A stretch of DNA of 29,875 bases from a virus, in IMG/VR virus record IMGVR_UViG_3300017951_000076, positions 1 through 29,875 of that record; one strand, written 5' to 3'. Of this stretch, positions 22,782 to 28,272 are shown piece after piece. The position numbers and the translations under genes were made by a program. How positions within the stretch are numbered: position 1 is the stretch's first letter; each line of letters opens with the position of its first letter. The notes under the pieces were generated by a model that was not told the DNA's origin, did not search any database, and saw only the letters and a list, made by a program, of their open reading frames with translations.

Positions 22782-23237
22782 CTAGCCTTTCAAAAAAGAT
22801 TTTTTCTTTGATGCCCCAGCAGACCCTATATCGATCTTCCTAGGACGCTTTTCTTCAGGAAGTTCTACTCTGGCATACACCACTAGTATTCCATCCTCCA
22901 GATCAGCACCATCAATTACGACAAATTCTGAGAGTCGGAAGCTCTTCTCAAATTTGCGAGATGAAATGCCCTTATATGCGTAATCACGCTCATCTTTTCC
23001 AACTTCACCTTTGACTTTTAGAATACCGTCTTTAAGCTCGACATCTATATCATCTTTAGTGAAACCTGCCACAGCGAGTTCGATCAGGAATTTTTCCTCA
23101 TCGACTTTTACTACATTGTGTGGTGGGTAGTTATCAGTTCCTGACCTAGCACTTTGGTGGATTCTTTCGAGATCCTCAAAGAGTGTGTCAAAACCAACGA
23201 AGAGTGAACGCGGAACGTTCAAAGTATTTCTTACCAT
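22782..23237 (-). CDS. Hsp20/IbpA small heat shock protein
   Basis: This 151-residue chaperone has the alpha-crystallin domain at about 38-140: NVVKVDEEKFLIELAVAGFTKDD, then GILKVKGEV, YAYKGISSRKFEKSFRL and DGILVVYARVELPEE. The short N-terminal arm (TLNVPRSLFVGFDTLFEDL) is typical of IbpA-like oligomers. The C-terminus is basic and lacks a clear IxI motif, with only KIDIG nearby. It would hold unfolded proteins, perhaps during capsid assembly or host stress. AGGAGGACATAAAA is the strongest ribosome site in the window. It has its own late promoter and 5' hairpin upstream, which fits late, high expression. Confidence 0.94.
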   Translation of the reverse strand: MVRNTLNVPRSLFVGFDTLFEDLERIHQSARSGTDNYPPHNVVKVDEEKFLIELAVAGFTKDDIDVELKDGILKVKGEVGKDERDYAYKGISSRKFEKSFRLSEFVVIDGADLEDGILVVYARVELPEEKRPRKIDIGSAGASKKKSFLKG

Positions 23238-23270
23238 TTTTATGTCCTCCTATAAATAGCAAGGTTAAAC

Positions 23271-23293
23271 GAGACCCGAACCCTCGGCATCTC
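23271..23293 (-). promoter_or_regulatory. 5' leader hairpin before hsp20
   Basis: The minus strand can form GAGA-TG-CCGA, tetraloop GGGT, TCGG-G-TCTC: two 4-bp stems with a 2x1 internal loop. It begins about 7 nt after the late box, so it would lie at the very 5' end of the late transcript. Its layout matches the hairpin at 25709-25733. Confidence 0.6.
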
Positions 23294-23299
23294 TACATT

Positions 23300-23307
23300 T
23301 ATTTATA
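23300..23307 (-). promoter_or_regulatory. T4-type late promoter for hsp20
   Basis: TATAAATA reads on the minus strand in the 75-bp gap between regA and hsp20, 63 nt before the ATG at 23237. The intergenic location and the absence of another nearby promoter make it a credible late promoter. Confidence 0.7.
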
Positions 23308-23312
23308 CAGGT

Positions 23313-23741
23313 TTACTCTTTAGTTTGTGAGTTTCCTATATTATATTTTGGACACAATTCCCATTGATTTTTTTCTTTAAAAGGAATAAACTTTATTTGT
23401 CTCAATGGAGCCAACGGTTGAGCATTTGCTGGTGTTACAATTGAAACCAGTCCCCAATCCGCTAAGAGAGTAGCAATTGTGTTCCTTCTCTCAATATCAT
23501 TCTGTACCAGATTGGATGGTTTCCCATCTAGTAAGAATAATTCCTTAAAGTGTACTATAAAATATCTGCCCTGTTTGTGTAGAATGTGGCAGGACTGATA
23601 TAGCTTTTGATCTTTGCGAGAGGCAACACCTATTCGTGTAAGTGTTTCTCTGATTTTTAGAAAGTCGTCCGGTTCGTTAAGGGATACCTCAAGCATTTTA
23701 GCCGGAGACCAATCGTGAATTTCAATATTTTCGTTTTCCAC
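23313..23741 (-). CDS. regA: RegA translational repressor
   Basis: This 142-residue RNA-binding protein represses translation of early phage messages by covering their initiation regions. It closely follows T4 RegA (122 residues): FLKIRETLTRIGVA, LYQSCHILHKQGRYFIVHFKELF, RRNTIATLLADWGL, and ending PKYNIGN. The frame begins with GTG at 23741 behind AAAGGA and adds 15 residues before MLEVSL, where T4 RegA starts. The internal ATG (23696) has no ribosome site, so the longer form is preferred but not certain. It overlaps gp62 by 20 bp, keeping the T4 order 44-62-regA. Likely targets include the replication genes here. Confidence 0.94.
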   Translation of the reverse strand: MENENIEIHDWSPAKMLEVSLNEPDDFLKIRETLTRIGVASRKDQKLYQSCHILHKQGRYFIVHFKELFLLDGKPSNLVQNDIERRNTIATLLADWGLVSIVTPANAQPLAPLRQIKFIPFKEKNQWELCPKYNIGNSQTKE

Positions 23742-24105
23742 CTTTATAAATCCTTTGTTTCAATATTTCAAGTTCTTCATTACTAAATAATGGTAATACA
23801 GATTTAGCCTTTTCATTACTGTAACCATAATATTCTTTAATTAATTCCAAGTTGTCGATGTCTTGTGGTTTAATCCACTTGGACCATCTTTTTCTTTTCT
23901 TAATTATATTTATAAAAAAATCGTACTGAAGACGGGCATCCAAGTGATGATATTTATTCATTTCATTTGCAAATAAAATTGTATCTTGGTACATGGATAA
24001 ACCACGGTTAATTATAAAGGCGTTATAATCCTTTTCGGAAATATCGTCAACCATAATACCTTTCTTGTTATAGGTAATATCGTTTATATATTCAAATGGA
24101 CTCAC
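23722..24105 (-). CDS. 62: Clamp loader small subunit gp62
   Basis: This 127-residue protein lies directly after gp44 with an ATGA overlap, as in T4. NRGLSMYQDTILFANEMNK and LQYDFFINIIKKRKRWSKWIK resemble gp62 proteins of marine T4-like phages, and the KRxRxxKW section is comparable with T4 gp62. It is much shorter than T4 gp62 (187 residues). It would form a 4:1 complex with gp44 and load gp45 on primer ends. The assignment rests on motif resemblance plus the fixed gene order 44-62-regA. Confidence 0.87.
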   Translation of the reverse strand: MSPFEYINDITYNKKGIMVDDISEKDYNAFIINRGLSMYQDTILFANEMNKYHHLDARLQYDFFINIIKKRKRWSKWIKPQDIDNLELIKEYYGYSNEKAKSVLPLFSNEELEILKQRIYKGGKRKY

Positions 24106-25040
24106 TTAAACCTCACTCCAGCCATGATTTCGGTGCAACATGCAACCATATTGAGTTCATGATCTGCCACAAAACTGTTCTTGTACTGATAATCCGCAAG
24201 TATTAGCACGACCTGTGGGATACTTGCTGGTTCAATATAATCGTACATATTATCATAAATCTTCCTAAACATAGCAGCAGGCTCTACGTCTATGTTATCG
24301 GTAACCCACTGACGCATCTTTTTGAAGTCCTTGGCTTTCATTGCTGACATAAGGTCTTGGATAGATACTTCGGAAAGTGTAACCAATATACCAGAGTCAA
24401 TAATACCAGATAATGAATATCGTTGTAATTCATTTAGGACTCTACGAAAGTCTGGAAAGTGTTTAATGATAAGTTCTGCAAGAACGGGTTTCTCGTACTC
24501 TACATTTTCTTTGTCGAGTATTTCTGATACCCTTTGCATAAACTGACCAGCCATAGGTTCTCGTTCTTTCTTAGGAATTGCAAATTCAACCACACTGCAT
24601 CGTGAATGTAGTGGTTCAATGATTCTGTTTTTGAAATTACAAGTCATGATGAATCTGCAGTTATTGCTAAATTCTTCTATGAACCCTCTGAGTGCAGGTT
24701 GGGTGGACTGGGGATTCAGGTAGTCTGCCTCGTCCAGAATCACAACCTTGTATCCACCCTGTAAGGAAACCGTTGAGGCAAAGTGTTTGATTTTATTTCT
24801 GAGAGTATCAATATTACCCTCTTCTGATCCATTAATAATAATGTAATCAAGTCCGAGTTCTTCACAAATGGCTTTTGCCACTGTTGTTTTACCAATACCA
24901 GCAGTTCCTGTAAATAACAGATTCGGCAATTCACCTCCTTTAAGAATCTGTTTAAATGTATCTTTAAGCGATTTAGGTAAGATGGTATCTTCGACTGTTC
25001 TCGGTCTGTATTTTTCTACCCATAAAAATTCTTCACGCAT
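24102..25040 (-). CDS. 44: Clamp loader ATPase subunit gp44
   Basis: This 312-residue AAA+ ATPase opens and loads the sliding clamp. Walker A is GTAGIGKTT at 45-53, Walker B VILDEAD at 100-106, sensor 1 in MTCNFKNRI (132-140), and the arginine-finger SRC at 146-148, as in clamp-loader subunits. The N-terminal WVEKYRPRTVED is the classic RFC/gp44 start. A GGGAGG ribosome site precedes the ATG, which overlaps the DUF2693-like gene by 8 bp. It is coupled to gp62 by ATGA. All catalytic residues are present. Confidence 0.96.
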   Translation of the reverse strand: MREEFLWVEKYRPRTVEDTILPKSLKDTFKQILKGGELPNLLFTGTAGIGKTTVAKAICEELGLDYIIINGSEEGNIDTLRNKIKHFASTVSLQGGYKVVILDEADYLNPQSTQPALRGFIEEFSNNCRFIMTCNFKNRIIEPLHSRCSVVEFAIPKKEREPMAGQFMQRVSEILDKENVEYEKPVLAELIIKHFPDFRRVLNELQRYSLSGIIDSGILVTLSEVSIQDLMSAMKAKDFKKMRQWVTDNIDVEPAAMFRKIYDNMYDYIEPASIPQVVLILADYQYKNSFVADHELNMVACCTEIMAGVRFK

Positions 25041-25296
25041 TTGTTACCTCCCATGATATAACGGTTGAAAGTCGGAAAGACCTCCAGGCCTTTTTATCCA
25101 ATGCCCAAGCAACAAGATGATCTGATGCTGGATCGAAGGATTTAATTTCTGTAGTAATTCCGTTTTCTGTTAAGACTTTTGGATCGAGTGTACAAGGCAT
25201 TACCCTGATTTCGTCCGTGTTAATTTTTTTGAAGGTAACGGTTACGATTCCGTCCCTGAGTGATTCGATTAATTTTGTGACTTCATTTGTTTGCAT
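25033..25296 (-). CDS. DUF2693-like small SH3/beta-barrel protein
   Basis: This 87-residue protein has the pattern GIVTVTFKKINTDEIRVMPCTL, then HLVAWALDKKAWRSFRLSTVISWEV, seen in a common marine phage family described as DUF2693 or SH3-barrel-like. The family often serves as a small nucleic-acid or protein adaptor, but its role is not established. A weak GGAA ribosome site lies 8 nt before the ATG. The leader contains the large structured RNA at 25317-25399, so expression of this gene and of gp44 (8-bp overlap) may be controlled by it. Confidence 0.8.
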   Translation of the reverse strand: MQTNEVTKLIESLRDGIVTVTFKKINTDEIRVMPCTLDPKVLTENGITTEIKSFDPASDHLVAWALDKKAWRSFRLSTVISWEVTNA

Positions 25297-25316
25297 AATA
25301 ATTCCATAATATAGGC

Positions 25317-25399
25317 GGTCCGATCGGTTATGTATATACTACAACGGCCTCTTCGTGGGGTAACCGGTGGACCAGAACCACCGATCGGACCATTCCCCA
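25317..25399 (-). promoter_or_regulatory. Structured RNA element in the DUF2693-gp44 leader
   Basis: The 114-bp gap 25297-25410 holds perfect 12-bp arms (25380-25391 and 25317-25328; ACCGATCGGACC type) enclosing a 51-nt loop. Inside, GGTGG/CCACC (25378-25382 with 25366-25370) competes with the end of the outer stem, TGTA/TACA forms a small hairpin, and TGGGG just before the stem can pair with CCCCA in the loop (25395-25399 with 25356-25360) as a pseudoknot. There is no T-run after the stem, so it is not a terminator. No tRNA T-arm is visible. It looks like a cis-regulatory or processing structure. Confidence 0.75.
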
Positions 25400-25410
25400 A
25401 ACACAATATC

Positions 25411-25674
25411 TTATTCAGATACTTCTTCTACTGTAGGTTCATCTACAGCTGGTTCCTCAACTGGAACTGCACCTTGTGGCTGTTCACCTTTAGGAGCAGC
25501 AGCATTTAAAAATGTTACCACTCTGTTTCTCAAACCGCCAACGGCTTCTAGTTCAGTTCCTTCGAACCCGCCTCTTCGCGATACGATGTCAATGATTTGA
25601 ACCATTGTCGCAATATCTTGAAGTGACAACTGAGGGTTTTCCTGTCCCTCTACAGATTTTACTTCTTCAGTCAT
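25411..25674 (-). CDS. 87-residue conserved marine phage protein, unknown function
   Basis: The core reads LSLQDIATMVQIIDIVSRRGGFEGTELEAVGGLRNRVVTFLN (17-58), a helical pair I recall from many marine T4-like phages. A low-complexity acidic tail rich in Pro, Val and Glu follows. GGAGAAAAC precedes the ATG. It is behind both the gp45 unit promoter and a late promoter at 25771-25778, so it may be made early and late. Its role is unknown; a small structural or transcription-related protein is possible. Confidence 0.82.
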   Translation of the reverse strand: MTEEVKSVEGQENPQLSLQDIATMVQIIDIVSRRGGFEGTELEAVGGLRNRVVTFLNAAAPKGEQPQGAVPVEEPAVDEPTVEEVSE

Positions 25675-25708
25675 GTTTTCTCCTTTGCAAAGCTTTAGAC
25701 TAATTTAA

Positions 25709-25733
25709 AAGAGCTCCACCATTGGACACTCTT
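25709..25733 (-). promoter_or_regulatory. 5' leader hairpin after the gp45 late promoter
   Basis: AAGAG-TG-TCCA, tetraloop ATGG, TGGA-G-CTCTT, followed by TTTTAAATT. The 2x1 internal loop and tetraloop copy the hsp20 leader hairpin at 23271-23293. A weak terminator for the gp45 message is an alternative, since a short T-run follows. It lies 35 bp before the 87-residue gene. Confidence 0.55.
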
Positions 25734-25770
25734 CCCATTATCCCCATAATTAAATGAGAATTTGTTATTG

Positions 25771-25778
25771 TATTTATA
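25771..25778 (-). promoter_or_regulatory. T4-type late promoter overlapping the gp45 stop codon
   Basis: TATAAATA overlaps the last codons and the TAA stop of gp45, about 100 nt before the 87-residue gene. The sequence downstream is an untranslated leader with a hairpin. Confidence 0.6.
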
Positions 25779-26442
25779 CACCATAGGTTGATGTTTTTTC
25801 TAAAGCGATAAAATAAGTTACAGGTTTTGTTTTATTTACCCACTTAGAGATTAACCTTGATGAAATAAACACATCATAATCACCATCAATAAGCTTTAAA
25901 TTAGCAATATTCATGATGAAATTAAAATCGGTTGCACTAGGATTAGTACCGACTTCAAGTTCAAAGGTATTTGCAGATGCATCTTTAAAGTCAAATGCTT
26001 TTAGTTTTACAACTCCATCTTTACCTTCGAGTGCAACATCAATATGCCCTAGTACAGATGCTGCCTTTTTAAGGCTACCCAAAGCTTCTGCAGTAAGTGT
26101 AATATTCACTTCTGTTTCTGGCATTGTGATATCCTTATCTGGCGATGTAAGAATACTTGGTTCAGCAAAGAAGTATCTTACCTTCTGTGAACTGTTACTC
26201 ATTACAACGGCATTATCTTCAAACGAAAGTGTTGCCCCATCCACTAAGCCATGAATAGCAAGAAATTCGTTTAAATCATAAATTCCCATATCCTTTGGGA
26301 AATCCTCTACAATGTCTGCGACTGCCAAAATATTTTTAGCCTCAGAGATTGTTTTTAGTTTTTGCCCAGGCTTTAAAACGATGTTGGAGTTAATTCCAGC
26401 AAAGTTTGCAAGTAGGGCTTCAGTATCTTTCGATAATTGCAT
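25774..26442 (-). CDS. 45: Sliding clamp gp45
   Basis: This 222-residue processivity factor forms a trimeric ring around DNA, tethers gp43 and activates late transcription in T4. The N-terminal LSKDTEALLANFAGINSNIVLKPGQ and MGIYDLNEFL (82-91) match the T4 gp45 pattern, and the length fits (T4: 228). It contains mainly alternating strands, as expected. A TAGGAGAAG site precedes the ATG, and it has its own promoter at 26469-26497. Together with the TATAAATA boxes it implies a gp45-dependent late system, but gp33 and gp55 are not seen in the window. Confidence 0.94.
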   Translation of the reverse strand: MQLSKDTEALLANFAGINSNIVLKPGQKLKTISEAKNILAVADIVEDFPKDMGIYDLNEFLAIHGLVDGATLSFEDNAVVMSNSSQKVRYFFAEPSILTSPDKDITMPETEVNITLTAEALGSLKKAASVLGHIDVALEGKDGVVKLKAFDFKDASANTFELEVGTNPSATDFNFIMNIANLKLIDGDYDVFISSRLISKWVNKTKPVTYFIALEKTSTYGV

Positions 26443-26468
26443 TTTCTTCTCCTAAATTAGTAGTTACC

Positions 26469-26497
26469 ATTATATCAAAGATTGACTGTCTTGTCAA
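26469..26497 (-). promoter_or_regulatory. Consensus extended -10 promoter for gp45
   Basis: TTGACA (26497-26492), 17 bp, TATAAT (26474-26469) with TGA before the -10 box. The -35 box and spacer are written in the last codons and stop of the upstream DUF3310-like gene. Confidence 0.88.
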
Positions 26498-26801
26498 CAC
26501 TTTTTAAATTGGAAATGGTTTCCACATTATTATCATTTGAGTCGTGTATATGTAAAGCAATAACAGCATAGTGTAGGATTTTCATTAGGTCTTTCCTATT
26601 GTAACCATCTTTCTTACCATACCTTTGAGCATATTTTAATACATTACCCAATGCAAAACCCATACCATGGCCACAATCAATAATAAATTCCGTAGACTGA
26701 AATTTATTTTTGCTGTAGTGACTATCATAGGTTTTGTCAACATAACTTTGGAGCTCTTGGATAAGAGCTCTCTCGTTAAACTTATAATCTTTATCTGTCA
26801 T
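26475..26801 (-). CDS. DUF3310/SaV-like protein
   Basis: This 108-residue protein has the core FIIDCGHGMGFALGNVLKYAQRYGKKDGYNRKDLMKILHYAVIAL (about 39-83), matching the GN(x)lKYxxRxgkK...DLxKaxxY pattern of DUF3310, a phage family often annotated as nucleotide kinase without proof. The N-terminal part is helical and charged. The start overlaps the ATPase stop (TAATG at 26801), so it is coupled. The function is not established. The C-terminal codons also carry the gp45 promoter. Confidence 0.75.
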   Translation of the reverse strand: MTDKDYKFNERALIQELQSYVDKTYDSHYSKNKFQSTEFIIDCGHGMGFALGNVLKYAQRYGKKDGYNRKDLMKILHYAVIALHIHDSNDNNVETISNLKSVDKTVNL

Positions 26802-27967
26802 TATAATTCCTCTGGTTCAAATTTTTGATATTCACCTGTTACTTCATCTGTTGCAAGAGGATCAATACCTTCGTCAACCTTACTGTAAAGATCAAGGAAG
26901 GCAACTTTGGTATCATCATCAAATCGAGCAATACACATTTCGATTGATTTCATTCTATCTTTGAAGATGGAATAGGTCTGTACAATGTGACACAGCCTTC
27001 TGGTTGAAATGACTTCGTCAACGCCATCATCAAAGAATGTTTTACGGATAATATCAGCCCAGGTTACCAGTTTATCTGCAAAACCTAAATCTGTTTCTCC
27101 GAATTTTTCCATGTGTTTTACGACAATCTTTGTTTCGATTGTGCGAGATGGAAACTGTTGGTCGATTGCGACTGTAAACCTTTCCAAGAAAGCATCATCA
27201 ATAATTGATGCCGCAGTAAACCTACCATCTTCTGAGCCTTTACCTTTGGTATTGGCAGTTGCGATTACATTAAAACCAGGTGCTGGTTTAACGATCTCGC
27301 CAGTCTTTTTGACTAGGACTGGTTTACCTTCAAGGATACCTTGTAAACACATAATCTTGTTTGTTGCTCTGTCAATCTCGTCAAGGAGAAGAACCGCGCC
27401 ATTTTCCATAGCCTTAAGGACTGGGCCTTTGGCAAAAACTGTTTCACCATTAATCAGCCTGAAACCACCAAGCAAATCATCTTCGTCAGTTTCTGGGTTA
27501 ATCTGGACTCTGATAAACTCTCTGTTAAGTTTAGCACAGGCCTGTTCTACCATAAAGGTCTTACCATTACCTGATAAGCCAGAAATATAAACTGGGTAGA
27601 ACATTTCTGATTTGATCATTTTAACCACATCATGAAAAGGACCCCAAGGAACGAAGGTTTCGTCTTTGACGGCATATGTCTTTTCTTCATTTACAATTGA
27701 TTGCATTTGAGCAACATTTGCATTAGGCATAGCAGCTGCAGAATTTTGTGGCATATTTTCCCTTATAGGTATGATCACACCAGATAAATCGTATGTACCA
27801 ATCTTGACTCTGGTGTCTGGGTCAAGTAATGGGTAGAAATCAGGGCCTCTAAAGCCTAGAGCCTTTGCTGTTTCTACAATTGTAGCTTTTCTAAATTGAG
27901 TTTCATCGGGGTATCTTGTAGCAAGTTCCTCGACAATTCTTTTGGTTGAGATTTTCAAATCATTCAT
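26801..27967 (-). CDS. MoxR/CobS-type AAA+ ATPase
   Basis: This 388-residue ATPase has Walker A GLSGNGKT at 130-137, Walker B LLLDEID at 193-199, sensor 1 FNVIATANT at about 228-236 and an arginine-finger region in DDAFLERF. This is the CobS/MoxR pattern; homologues in cyanophages are commonly labelled cobS. An N-terminal 100 residues of unknown fold precede it (GFRGPDFYPLLDP looks structured). MoxR ATPases act with VWA proteins to remodel partners, and a VWA protein is encoded directly upstream. Real cobalamin synthesis is not supported by other genes. The promoter at 28003-28031 drives it. Confidence 0.92.
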   Translation of the reverse strand: MNDLKISTKRIVEELATRYPDETQFRKATIVETAKALGFRGPDFYPLLDPDTRVKIGTYDLSGVIIPIRENMPQNSAAAMPNANVAQMQSIVNEEKTYAVKDETFVPWGPFHDVVKMIKSEMFYPVYISGLSGNGKTFMVEQACAKLNREFIRVQINPETDEDDLLGGFRLINGETVFAKGPVLKAMENGAVLLLDEIDRATNKIMCLQGILEGKPVLVKKTGEIVKPAPGFNVIATANTKGKGSEDGRFTAASIIDDAFLERFTVAIDQQFPSRTIETKIVVKHMEKFGETDLGFADKLVTWADIIRKTFFDDGVDEVISTRRLCHIVQTYSIFKDRMKSIEMCIARFDDDTKVAFLDLYSKVDEGIDPLATDEVTGEYQKFEPEEL

Positions 27968-28002
27968 AATATAATTAACTCCTTATCATTTAATATAGGT
28001 AT

Positions 28003-28031
28003 ATTGTATCACGCCTTGCAGCGTTTGTCAA
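28003..28031 (-). promoter_or_regulatory. Promoter for the AAA+ ATPase gene
   Basis: TTGACA (28031-28026), 17 bp, TACAAT (28008-28003) with TGA before the -10 box and AAAAAAGTG before the -35 box. It lies 36 bp before the ATG at 27967. Confidence 0.88.
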
Positions 28032-28050
28032 CACTTTTTTGAAACTTTTT

Positions 28051-28272
28051 TCACTTTTTTTTATCGTATATGCTCCTTACAATAAAAACTCTTACATAAG
28101 CCGCAACTGTCATAAACATTGTGCTGTATGTGGCCACCCAAAATGGGTCTACTATTTTTAAAACATCTATAAGCCAATATAAGAAGACAATCTGCAATGG
28201 GTAGTTAATTACCAAACCCGAACCAACTACCGTTGCAGTTTCTTTATGTCTTTGTCTTATATTTTTATGCAA
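28051..28272 (-). CDS. Small two-span membrane protein (DUF7220-like)
   Basis: I choose the TTG at 28272 (73 residues, MHKNIRQRHKE), 6 nt after a GGAG in the VWA gene; a further TTG at 28284 is possible. After the basic RQRHKETATVVGSG start there are two hydrophobic segments, about 20-36 and 42-60, then RVFIVRSIYDKKK. The basic start, two spans and VR(x)FIxRxIY ending recall small phage membrane proteins termed DUF7220. The function is not known. It overlaps the VWA stop by 8 bp and ends before the ATPase promoter. Confidence 0.72.
   Translation of the reverse strand: MHKNIRQRHKETATVVGSGLVINYPLQIVFLYWLIDVLKIVDPFWVATYSTMFMTVAAYVRVFIVRSIYDKKK

Noticed and set aside
23251-23258. Plus-strand TATAAATA in the hsp20 leader
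   Set aside because: It points away from hsp20, and no plus-strand gene follows. On the minus strand it reads TATTTATA next to the ribosome site.
25317-25391. Stem element considered as a tRNA or an intrinsic terminator
   Set aside because: No T-arm GTTCRA sequence or usable anticodon layout is visible, and no T-run follows the 3' arm.
25709-25733. Hairpin as terminator of the gp45 message
   Set aside because: Only a four-T tract follows and the stem is interrupted. The late promoter upstream would be ended before its gene, so a leader structure is more likely.
27009-27590. Plus-strand frame of 193 codons opposite the AAA+ ATPase
   Set aside because: It mirrors the conserved Walker region in the other strand and is Ser/Leu-rich, with no promoter or ribosome site. 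Shadow frame.
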